A stretch of 30,832 bases of DNA from an uncultured Oceanospirillales bacterium (lineage in GTDB: Bacteria; Pseudomonadota; Gammaproteobacteria; Pseudomonadales; Litorivicinaceae): the NCBI GenBank assembly GCA_913061245.1, contig CAJXTO010000003.1, forward strand, positions 1 to 30,832, given 5' to 3'. How positions within the stretch are numbered: the stretch's first letter is position 1; every line of letters begins with the position of its first letter. The notes below the pieces were generated by a model that did not search any database, had not been told where the DNA came from, and saw nothing but the letters and a program-made list of their open reading frames with translations. Shown here piece after piece: positions 1 to 7,029 of this stretch. The translations under genes and the position numbers were made by a program.

Positions 1-878
1 GATGCTGCCGCCTCAACCCCGCCTGCGAAACGACCCCGGAAACCACTCGACTTCATGAGTGGAATCGTGATCACTCCAGTCGACGCTGTATTGGCAACGG
101 CAGAGCCACTGATTGTCCCAGTCAGCGCTGAAGACAAGACTGCGACGAATGCTGCTCCACCACGCACTCGGCCCGCAACGATCTTCGATAACTCGATCAC
201 AAAATCACTCGCGCCCGAAATCACTAGGAATCCACCAAAGATCATAAACAGCGTGATATTCGACGATGAGATATTCGCGAGAATACCGAAAAGACCCTCA
301 TCGTTATAAATCGTTCGAAACATCACATCATCAAGTGGAAGACTTGCCGCGCGGAAGACGCCAGGTAATGACTCCCCAAGAAACAGGATGTATGAAATTG
401 AAATAAGGATCAGAATTGGGATGACCCAGCCCGACACACGTCGCGAGAAATCCACAGCCGCGACGATCAACACGAATCCGGCGAACCAATCCCACGCATT
501 AAACTGCCAAGACTGACCTGTCACGGCTAGAGTATCGGCATAGATTCGGGATTCAGAGGCAATGACCCAGCAGGCTGCCCAGGCAACCAAAACCCCATAA
601 GCCAAGTCAAAAGCAAGTGACTGCCGCCCAAATAAGCGTGCGGGGAAAATGACACTGGCCAAGATTGCGAACCCGGAGAAGTGGATTGCGTTTTGCCAAA
701 GTACAGACTCATTAATCAGTAGATTGGTGGCGATATGCCAAACAGCAAATACAACCGCAAACGTTACAAAGGTCCATTGAAGCAAGGACTTTGGCGCATC
801 GCTTTGCTCTAGAGAGAGCCAGTCATCACGCGTTACTTGCGTAACAGGCACCGTTGTATCAACTGAGTTTGAATTCAT
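1..878 (-). CDS. TRAP transporter fused permease, TAXI-associated type (partial, 3' end off window)
   Basis: This is the membrane part of a tripartite ATP-independent periplasmic (TRAP) importer of the TAXI class, which uses an ion gradient to take up organic acids delivered by the TAXI binding protein. The reading frame runs from ATG at 878 to the window edge, giving 292 codons with no stop. The first 35 residues are polar. Hydrophobic segments follow at about 35-55, 65-82, 92-108, 128-143 and 150-167. They are consistent with the fused small-subunit region and the start of the large 12-TM subunit. Residues 254-271 hold the family's Gly/Ser/Ala-rich loop (GTISGSAVANTASTG), which is typical of DctM/fused TRAP permeases. 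The gene follows the binding-protein gene on the same strand, 45 nt away, across a GC-rich hairpin. A GAGG at about 888-892 could serve as ribosome binding site. The substrate cannot be read from sequence. Confidence 0.93.
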   Translation of the reverse strand, partial: MNSNSVDTTVPVTQVTRDDWLSLEQSDAPKSLLQWTFVTFAVVFAVWHIATNLLINESVLWQNAIHFSGFAILASVIFPARLFGRQSLAFDLAYGVLVAWAACWVIASESRIYADTLAVTGQSWQFNAWDWFAGFVLIVAAVDFSRRVSGWVIPILILISISYILFLGESLPGVFRAASLPLDDVMFRTIYNDEGLFGILANISSSNITLFMIFGGFLVISGASDFVIELSKIVAGRVRGGAAFVAVLSSALTGTISGSAVANTASTGVITIPLMKSSGFRGRFAGGVEAAA

Positions 879-892
879 ACAAGATAAACCTC

Positions 893-912
893 GGGGCTGG
901 CAAACCAGCCCC
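893..912 (-). promoter_or_regulatory. Intercistronic hairpin between TAXI binding protein and TRAP permease
   Basis: A perfect 8-bp GC-rich stem (GGGGCTGG at 893-900, CCAGCCCC at 905-912) encloses a 4-nt loop. It lies 11 nt past the binding-protein stop on the minus strand. It ends just before the GAGG-like ribosome binding site of the permease. No T tract follows on the transcribed strand, so it is not a classic intrinsic terminator. Hairpins here in transporter operons commonly protect the upstream mRNA, so that the binding protein is made in excess. That role is inferred. Confidence 0.7.
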
Positions 913-923
913 AAGATCATGCA

Positions 924-1934
924 TTACTTCGCAATCAAGTGTGACGGAATCGTCAAACCGACTTCTTTGTAATACTTCGCAGCACCTGGGTGGAGAGGCA
1001 CTGGTAGACCAGCCATGGCTTTTTCGATCGCCATCGCTTTCGTTGCTGGATGGATCGCCTGCAGGAATGGCAGGTTTTCATACATTGTTTTGGTCAGCAA
1101 ATAGACGTGGTTTTCGTCAACACTGTCATTAACTGCCAAGAAGTTTGGCTGAGCAACAGTATTGATGTCCTTGGTCTGGCCAGGATATGTACCTGCTTTG
1201 ATTGTGTACGGAGTCCACAGCATACGACCGCCATCAAGCTTTTTCGCCTCATCAGCTGTCACATCCAAAATAGTGAACTTACCTTCGTTACCAGCCATCA
1301 ACTTTGTGATCGCACCAGTTGGTGGTCCAGAAGGAATACCTGCTGCAACGATCTGGCCGTTTGCTAATGCATCCGCTGTTGGACCGTAGCCGCCGTAGAC
1401 CAATGAAAAATCGTTTTCAATGTCGATACCAAGACCTGACATCAAGACCTTATTTGAACCGAGAGTACCTGAGTTTTTCGCACCCATGCCCGCGCCCTGG
1501 CCTTTAAGAGCAACCATGTCAGAGACGGTTCCACTTTTTACAGCCGAATTTGCAACAACAAATTGCTCAACGTTTTGCCAAAGCATTGTCACAGAACGCA
1601 GATTCTTCTGTGGCTCAGAAATTGGGCCAGTACCTGTCGCAGCATAGGAACCGTAGAGACCCTGAAGAATTGCAAAATCAGCGGTACCAGCACCCATTGC
1701 TTGAACGTTTGCCCCAGAACCCGCTGAGTTAACAGCTGTCAGGCTGAACTTCTGTTTCGGTAGCAACTTCACCTTAGACAGCGTGGCAATCGCCGTGCCG
1801 ACTGGGTGGTACGTTCCGCCTGTTGAGGCTGTATTTAATACATAGTCTTTCGCGTCAGCGATAGCCATGCCCGACATAGTCAATGAACCAGCCAGCAGAC
1901 TCGCTGACAAGGTGAGTAGTGAACGACGTTTCAT
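924..1934 (-). CDS. TAXI family TRAP transporter solute-binding protein
   Basis: This is the periplasmic solute receptor of a TRAP-TAXI importer, 336 aa, the normal family length. The N-terminus has a classic Sec signal: KRR, a hydrophobic run at about residues 6-23, and a likely AxA cleavage near residue 26. The mature protein begins with a TAXI-type pattern of a beta strand followed by a T-GG-YHPVG segment (residues 36-46). Further on is the 'NSAGSGANVQAMGAGTADFAI' type region where the ligand carboxylate is normally held. ATG at 1934 has a GGAG about 10 nt upstream. The permease gene follows in the same direction. The SDR gene lies upstream across 54 nt that may hold its own promoter. Ligand unknown; LhgO in the same operon makes a C5 hydroxy-dicarboxylate or related acid a reasonable guess only. 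Confidence 0.93.
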   Translation of the reverse strand: MKRRSLLTLSASLLAGSLTMSGMAIADAKDYVLNTASTGGTYHPVGTAIATLSKVKLLPKQKFSLTAVNSAGSGANVQAMGAGTADFAILQGLYGSYAATGTGPISEPQKNLRSVTMLWQNVEQFVVANSAVKSGTVSDMVALKGQGAGMGAKNSGTLGSNKVLMSGLGIDIENDFSLVYGGYGPTADALANGQIVAAGIPSGPPTGAITKLMAGNEGKFTILDVTADEAKKLDGGRMLWTPYTIKAGTYPGQTKDINTVAQPNFLAVNDSVDENHVYLLTKTMYENLPFLQAIHPATKAMAIEKAMAGLPVPLHPGAAKYYKEVGLTIPSHLIAK

Positions 1935-1988
1935 CTTTAAAGGACTCCGTACTAATTTTTCTTTATCTGTGTATTGGTCGTCCTGACC

Positions 1989-2783
1989 TTATGCATTGAT
2001 GGATCGGATTGCTCCACCATCAACTCGAATCTGACTTCCTGTGATGTAGCCTGCTTGTTCGCTGGCTAAAAACGTCAGTACAGAACCGAATTCCCAGGGT
2101 TGTCCATAACGCCCGGCCGGAATTGTTGCTATCGAATTCGCACGCGCCTGCTCCTCAGAAATACCGAGGCCTTTTGCAGTCGCCGCATCAATCGCCTGAG
2201 TCCGTGGGGTCTCAACGCGTCCCGGCAACACCATATTACAGGTTACGCCGTAAGATGCGACTTGTTCAGCCAATGTTTTCACATATCCACCGACCGCAGA
2301 ACGTAATGTGTTTGAGACGGCGAGCTTCGGAATGGGAACAACAATACCCGACGAACCGACCACGAGAATCCGTCCAAACCCAGCATCTTTCATACGAGCA
2401 ACTGCCGTATCCATGATTTCAATGAGTCCAACAACCATGGCATCAAACTCTTTAGTCCAGACATCTGAAGCGATTCCAGGGGCCATACCTGGAGCGGGAC
2501 CGCCTGAATTTGCGACCAACACGTCGATGCGAGGGAGACTTTCGATGAGCTGGCAAAGTGATTGGCGAGATTGAGCATCAAACAGATCACATACTGCGGT
2601 CTCTGCTGATCCACCGTCATCAGTAATGCGCTTCTTCACATCATTCAAGACGTCTTCCCGACGTGCAACGAGAACCACATGCGCGCCCTCTTTAGCCAAT
2701 TGAAGCGCTGTTGCTTCACCCAGTCCTTGAGAGGCGCCCATAACAACCGCTGTACGCCCTTTTAATCCTAAATCCACATGCAA
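1989..2783 (-). CDS. Divergent short-chain dehydrogenase/reductase with non-canonical active site
   Basis: A Rossmann-fold SDR of 264 aa, the usual size for classical SDRs. The cofactor loop reads MGASQGLG at residues 15-22, with Met in place of the usual Thr of TGxxxGxG. The NNAG motif is replaced by NSGG at 92-95. Ser144/145 is present, but where YxxxK should be the sequence reads SNTLR (157-161), so the catalytic Tyr and Lys are Ser and Arg. The C-terminal part (NMVLPGRVETPRT, GSQIRVDGG) is standard. This pattern resembles the 'BKR-like, SDR-like' subgroup, whose members are known to deviate from the catalytic tetrad. ATG at 2783 has an AAGGA site 7 nt upstream and lies 3 nt after the lhgO stop, so the two are co-transcribed. 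Reaction and substrate unknown; it may bind a nucleotide without classical catalysis. Confidence 0.9.
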   Translation of the reverse strand: MHVDLGLKGRTAVVMGASQGLGEATALQLAKEGAHVVLVARREDVLNDVKKRITDDGGSAETAVCDLFDAQSRQSLCQLIESLPRIDVLVANSGGPAPGMAPGIASDVWTKEFDAMVVGLIEIMDTAVARMKDAGFGRILVVGSSGIVVPIPKLAVSNTLRSAVGGYVKTLAEQVASYGVTCNMVLPGRVETPRTQAIDAATAKGLGISEEQARANSIATIPAGRYGQPWEFGSVLTFLASEQAGYITGSQIRVDGGAIRSINA

Positions 2784-2786
2784 TCC

Positions 2787-3989
2787 TTATTGTTGGTATG
2801 TATCCAATACGTACTCAGCGAATGCAAAGCTTGCTGTAAACGCCGGACTGATCGCGTTCAGGATATGAATCGCACGCTCATCCGGCACAACAACAAAATC
2901 ATTCACCAAGTGTTGTGTCTTTGAATCAAATATCTGCGAACGAATGCCAACTTTTGCAAGGCTATGCTCAAGATTCTGCGGCCCCACACCTGTAATAATT
3001 TTGGATAACTCATCGCAAACGCCGTCAAGACGCATCAGTTTCATTTCACGTATCGAAAGCGTCCGAAGGCCGTTGGTGTTATTTAAAAACTTCCATATAA
3101 GTGATGCACTTAATGAAAGACCGTCACGTAACGTGACACCTTGGAGGCCCTGATAATTCTCCCGCCCGATTACCGGTGTCGAACTGGGCCCAAAGTAGAC
3201 ATCACCCATCTGGTTATGCGCGGTGTGCACGCCCAAAAAAGGGAGATTCAAATCAGGAACCGGGTAGACCAAACGCTGCATCGCGAATTCTGGGTCCTTG
3301 TGTTTCCAATACTTTCCTTTAAAAGGCTGAAAACTGTATTGCGTTTCCAAACCGGCTCGCGCTGCCACCTGATCTGCGAAGAGTCCAGCTGCGTTAATGA
3401 CAGTGTCCGCTTCAAACGTACCCATCAATGTTTGTACCGTGCCTCGACGAGAACCAATGGCCATCGCTTGCGTGCCGTAATGAATTGTTCCGCCGGCTGA
3501 AACCACATCCTTACGGACGCGTTCTGCAACTTCTTTTGGATTCACAACCGATGTGATCGGAATATAAAGCGCCTGATCAAACTGAGGATTCACTCGTGGC
3601 TCAAGTTCCAAAGCCTCTTGCCCTGTCACTTTGTGTATTTCGACACCATTGGCCAAACCACGGCTTAACAACACATCCATCGAATCTAACGACGATTCAG
3701 TAGGTGGTACCAGAAGCTTTCCGCAGCGATCATTCCATAACTGATGCGCTTCAACATAATCGAGCATCTTTTGAGAACCAGATACACAGAGTTTGGCTCT
3801 CAAACTGCCTTCTGCGTAATAAATACCTGAGTGAACGACGCCTGAGTTACGTCCTGTTCCATGTGCGACCGAGGTTGCTTCTTTCTCAAGAACGACCACC
3901 TTGGATTGCGGATATCGTCGCAGCCATTCGCGGGCCAGGGTCAATCCAATGATCCCACCACCGATAATCAAACAATCACACGTTTTCAT
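2787..3989 (-). CDS. lhgO: L-2-hydroxyglutarate oxidase/dehydrogenase
   Basis: An FAD-dependent enzyme that oxidises L-2-hydroxyglutarate to 2-oxoglutarate and, in E. coli, passes electrons to the quinone pool. The N-terminal dinucleotide motif is GGGIIG at residues 10-15 of the chosen start. Next comes the family-specific segment HGTGRNSGVVHSGIYY with the GSLRAKLC run. Later come the FKGKYW and YPVPD-LPFLGVH segments and the C-terminal VGIRSQ and ISPAFTAS regions, all of which match LhgO over its length (400 aa). I chose ATG at 3989 over an in-frame TTG at 4004 because the ATG overlaps the upstream stop as ATGA and GGATGAG lies just before it. The csiD partner known from glutarate catabolism is not in the window. 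A gabD-like gene lies about 6.8 kb away on the same strand. Confidence 0.9.
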   Translation of the reverse strand: MKTCDCLIIGGGIIGLTLAREWLRRYPQSKVVVLEKEATSVAHGTGRNSGVVHSGIYYAEGSLRAKLCVSGSQKMLDYVEAHQLWNDRCGKLLVPPTESSLDSMDVLLSRGLANGVEIHKVTGQEALELEPRVNPQFDQALYIPITSVVNPKEVAERVRKDVVSAGGTIHYGTQAMAIGSRRGTVQTLMGTFEADTVINAAGLFADQVAARAGLETQYSFQPFKGKYWKHKDPEFAMQRLVYPVPDLNLPFLGVHTAHNQMGDVYFGPSSTPVIGRENYQGLQGVTLRDGLSLSASLIWKFLNNTNGLRTLSIREMKLMRLDGVCDELSKIITGVGPQNLEHSLAKVGIRSQIFDSKTQHLVNDFVVVPDERAIHILNAISPAFTASFAFAEYVLDTYQQ

Positions 3990-4921
3990 ATCAGACTCAT
4001 CCAATTCATTCGTTCAGCAAACCACAAAACCAAAGGTACCGACGCAATAGCGAGCACCGTTTGAATCGCGACAATTCCAGCCATGAGCGGCGCATCGCCG
4101 CCCAACTGACGCGCTAATATGAAACTTGATGGTGCCGTTGAAACACACATCAATAACAGCCCGACCAAGAGCCAATCTCCTGTAAGCCCCATGAGTGCAG
4201 CGATCGCAAAAAATAGAAGCGGTTTAATCAATAGCTGCGTCACAACGGAAAAGGACGCGAGACCAATTCCAGCTCGGACCGCACGCCATTGCAAACCGGC
4301 GCCCAAGCAGAGAACTCCCATTGGGAGTGCAGCCTGTCCTACAAGCGCCATCCCTGATATTGGGAACCCAGACGGCACACCAACGAGACGTCCAATACCC
4401 CCGAGAAGACACGCAAGGATCAATGGATTCCTTGCAAGCTCCTTAAACACATGACCAATAGCAAATCCCGGACGATTAGCGGTCATCACCGAAACACACG
4501 CGATATTGATGACAACGATAATTGTAGCGGCTGAAATCCCGAGATGGGGTAGCAGATCGGGGCGAAGTCCAGCCATCAGAGCTAGAGAGATGAATGTATT
4601 AAAGCGAATAACGCCCTGATAAACCGACGTAAACGATGCATAGTTTGATCCGAAAAGCCGAGCCCACCAGCCGACTAATAACAAAATCGTGAGTAACCCC
4701 AACACCCCATAGAGAGATCCAAGGAGTGATGCCCAAGGAATCGCAATCACCGGAGCCTGGATAATCACTGCGACCAACAGACTTGGCATGAGCACCCAAT
4801 ATGAGATCTTCTCGAGACCACGCCAAACGACATCATCAATGCCTGCGTAACGCTTCAATCCAAACCCTAAAGCAAGAATCCAGGCAATCGGAAGCACCGC
4901 GTCTGCAATCAAACCCACCAT
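3986..4921 (-). CDS. AEC (auxin efflux carrier) family transporter
   Basis: A 311-aa integral membrane permease of the AEC/bile-arsenite-riboflavin transporter superfamily. Its members in bacteria export or exchange organic acids (malonate and malate carriers are examples). About ten hydrophobic segments are visible, arranged as two five-helix halves. Characteristic points are the opening LPIAWILALGFGLKR, the central NPLILACLLGG and FPISGMALVGQAALPMGVLCLG, and the closing LLMCVSTAPSSFILARQLGGD. ATG at 4921 directly abuts the TAG of the upstream DMT gene (4922-4924). Its own stop overlaps the lhgO ATG by 4 nt, so translation is probably coupled on both sides. The substrate is unknown; transport of an acid handled by LhgO is plausible. 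Confidence 0.9.
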   Translation of the reverse strand: MVGLIADAVLPIAWILALGFGLKRYAGIDDVVWRGLEKISYWVLMPSLLVAVIIQAPVIAIPWASLLGSLYGVLGLLTILLLVGWWARLFGSNYASFTSVYQGVIRFNTFISLALMAGLRPDLLPHLGISAATIIVVINIACVSVMTANRPGFAIGHVFKELARNPLILACLLGGIGRLVGVPSGFPISGMALVGQAALPMGVLCLGAGLQWRAVRAGIGLASFSVVTQLLIKPLLFFAIAALMGLTGDWLLVGLLLMCVSTAPSSFILARQLGGDAPLMAGIVAIQTVLAIASVPLVLWFAERMNWMSLI

Positions 4922-5803
4922 CTAGCGCGCAATCTCCTGCCGAGTTGCTTGGTGCATCCGATAGGTAAAAAGACCAATCAATGCGGTGAGAAGAATCGCT
5001 CCACCAATAAAATCATTCTCGCGAGGAGCTTCTGAGACCAAAATCCAGACAATGACCGGCCCAATCAGGGTTTCCAACAACAGATAAAGACCAACTTCAG
5101 GTGCCGGCAAATACTTAGGTGCAATCGTAATCAGCGCAAACGAAACGGGCACTGTGAAGCAGGCATTGAATACAACGAGCCATAGCGTGCCTTCAGGAAT
5201 TGCAACCGAAGGCACCACGAACCAGAGAATAACCGCTACCAATAAACTTGCTGCTCCGTAGATCGGCCAAATCGTGTCACCAGGATGATGCCGAGTGAGA
5301 CTGATTCCGAGACCTGTCAGACCCGGCACCATCAAGGCTGCAAGCCATCCCTCAATCGGTGTATCCATTGGAATCGCTGAGCCAGCAATTGATGCGCCAA
5401 CAATCGCCAAAGCAATCGCGAGCCACAACGCAATATCCGTTTGCTCTCGGAAAATAACCCAGCTCGCGACCGCTGAAGCAAGAGGTGTCATCGAGACAAA
5501 AACGAGCATTGTGGGAGCGCCAAGATAGGCAACTCCAAATACAAATGCCATTGATGATGTACCAAACGACAACAGAATACCGAGTGACAACCAACTCGGC
5601 GTGCTTAGTTGGACAACAAATTCTCGTGGCGAACGGATGAGAGCAAAGCACCAAATAACCACGCAAATGCCTAAGCCTCTCCAAAAGGAAATCACATAGG
5701 GATCACCATCGATTAGGCGCAAAACACCAGAATCAGGTGATAAAACCAAGACGCCGATGATCATTAACAATGTGCCGTACGCGTATGTCGATAGTGTTTT
5801 CAT
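4922..5803 (-). CDS. DMT superfamily (EamA-type) permease
   Basis: A 293-aa drug/metabolite transporter superfamily permease with ten predicted helices in two EamA repeats (roughly residues 1-140 and 150-290). Family-like points are FWRGLG in the first repeat, TPLASAVASWVIFREQ at the end of that repeat, and LLLETLIGPVIVWI in the second. These proteins usually export metabolites or amino acids, but the substrate cannot be inferred here. I place the start at ATG 5803 rather than the longer reading frame to 5863. This ATG overlaps the TGA of the upstream LysE gene as ATGA, and the protein then begins directly with a membrane segment. Its TAG abuts the AEC start codon. Confidence 0.9.
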   Translation of the reverse strand: MKTLSTYAYGTLLMIIGVLVLSPDSGVLRLIDGDPYVISFWRGLGICVVIWCFALIRSPREFVVQLSTPSWLSLGILLSFGTSSMAFVFGVAYLGAPTMLVFVSMTPLASAVASWVIFREQTDIALWLAIALAIVGASIAGSAIPMDTPIEGWLAALMVPGLTGLGISLTRHHPGDTIWPIYGAASLLVAVILWFVVPSVAIPEGTLWLVVFNACFTVPVSFALITIAPKYLPAPEVGLYLLLETLIGPVIVWILVSEAPRENDFIGGAILLTALIGLFTYRMHQATRQEIAR

Positions 5804-6408
5804 GGAATTAAAATCAATCCTGCCGCTGCAGTGAGCGCTACCGCTGTGAAGCGAGAGAGCCATTTCGAACTTTCACCGTCCTCGAGTCTGGTTTGTAACC
5901 ATCGCCCGCCAAAGGCATACAGTGCAATTGCTGCAATCTCGATGAGTAAAAATGTACCACCCATAATAGCGACCTGGGGAACCACCGGTTCTAGCGGGTC
6001 GATAAACTGAGGGAAAAACGCATAGAAAATTAAAATGAGCTTTGGGTTTGTGAATGCAACGAGAGCCTCTGAGCGCGCCATCATCCATAACGTCTTTTTG
6101 ACTTCGACCGGAGAGTTCGCGTTCACAACAGCGTGCAATGATTGCCAAGCCATCCAAAGAAGATAGGCAGCACCTATGATACGTAGCCACTGAAATGCGT
6201 CTGCACTCAATGCCAAAAGCGCTTCAAGCCCAAGCGCCAATAAAATCAGCATGACAACCATTGCGGGAAGTCGAGCGAGACCGGCAAGGGTCGCATGACG
6301 CGCGGTCGTTCGGGTGCCATGTACAAGTGCGAGCAAATTATTCGGTCCGGGAAAGAAATTCATCCCGATACAGGCCGGTAGAAAAATCCACCATTGAGCC
6401 GCATTCAT
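5800..6408 (-). CDS. LysE/RhtB family translocator
   Basis: A 202-aa inner-membrane exporter of the LysE/RhtB family, which effluxes amino acids or related small molecules. The N-terminal signature is clear: PGPNNLLALVHGTR (residues 21-34) corresponds to the family's PGP motif, followed by GLARLPAMVV. Six hydrophobic stretches and the central FTNPKLILIFYAFFPQF (residues 119-135) complete the family pattern. It is the first gene of the minus-strand run. The divergent histidine-phosphatase gene starts 39 nt away, so the operon promoter must lie in or near that short gap. Its TGA overlaps the next start as ATGA. Substrate unknown. Confidence 0.93.
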   Translation of the reverse strand: MNAAQWWIFLPACIGMNFFPGPNNLLALVHGTRTTARHATLAGLARLPAMVVMLILLALGLEALLALSADAFQWLRIIGAAYLLWMAWQSLHAVVNANSPVEVKKTLWMMARSEALVAFTNPKLILIFYAFFPQFIDPLEPVVPQVAIMGGTFLLIEIAAIALYAFGGRWLQTRLEDGESSKWLSRFTAVALTAAAGLILIP

Positions 6409-6447
6409 ACAGTACCTCTATTCATCAGACGCAGGAGTGTACATCGG

Positions 6448-7029
6448 ATGATTCAACGACGTTGGCAATTGTTTTTCGTTTTCTTGTTTTTCATGCACGG
6501 GAGTTTGCAAGCGACCGCAGAAACAGGATCGATTAGCCTACAGGAGGCATTGGAAACGCGTGGTACCGTCATCATGTTCCGCCATGCACTCGCCCCCGGA
6601 TTTGGAGACCCTTCGAACTTTCAGGTCAACGACTGCAGCACACAGCGCAATCTTGATGCACGTGGTCGCGAGCAATCAAAGACTATCGGCGCACAGTTTA
6701 AGAAGCTCGGCTTCTCCACTGCTACCGTCTATTCAAGCCCATGGTGTCGGTGCCTTGAGACCGCACAGCTGATGGATATTGGGCCGGTCACTGCTTTTGA
6801 TGGATTGGGTTCATTTTTTGAAGGCCATGTCGATCGCAATCAAACACTGAAACAGTTGAGCAATCAATTGGCTGCGATAGCCGGTAAGGAAGACAAGCCC
6901 GTGGTGATGGTGACGCACCAAGTCGTGATCAGCGCAGTGACCGGATTAGGTACTTCCTCAGGCGAGGCAATCTTGTATGATCCAAGAAATGATAAAGCGA
7001 GACGGATACAACTGAGCACCCATGACTGA
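6448..7029 (+). CDS. Secreted histidine phosphatase family protein
   Basis: A 193-aa member of the histidine phosphatase (phosphoglycerate mutase-like) superfamily with an N-terminal signal peptide (hydrophobic residues 8-22, likely cleavage after ATA near 24), so probably periplasmic. The catalytic RH is at 45-46. The usual following Gly is Ala (FRHALAPG), which is common in this subgroup. The GDPSNF/CSTQRNLD segment follows, then SSPWCRC with Arg101 and MVTHQ with His157. All expected phosphate-pocket residues are therefore present. ATG 6448 is preferred over 6394 because AGGAG lies 10 nt upstream and the signal peptide then starts normally. The gene overlaps the following GMC oxidoreductase by 8 nt. 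The physiological substrate is unknown. Confidence 0.85.
   Translation: MIQRRWQLFFVFLFFMHGSLQATAETGSISLQEALETRGTVIMFRHALAPGFGDPSNFQVNDCSTQRNLDARGREQSKTIGAQFKKLGFSTATVYSSPWCRCLETAQLMDIGPVTAFDGLGSFFEGHVDRNQTLKQLSNQLAAIAGKEDKPVVMVTHQVVISAVTGLGTSSGEAILYDPRNDKARRIQLSTHD

Noticed and set aside
924..1132. Long plus-strand frames opposite the TAXI gene (for example 854-1132, 1050-1367, 1162-1389)
   Set aside because: They lie wholly within a well-supported minus-strand gene, have no ribosome sites worth noting and show antisense-type composition.
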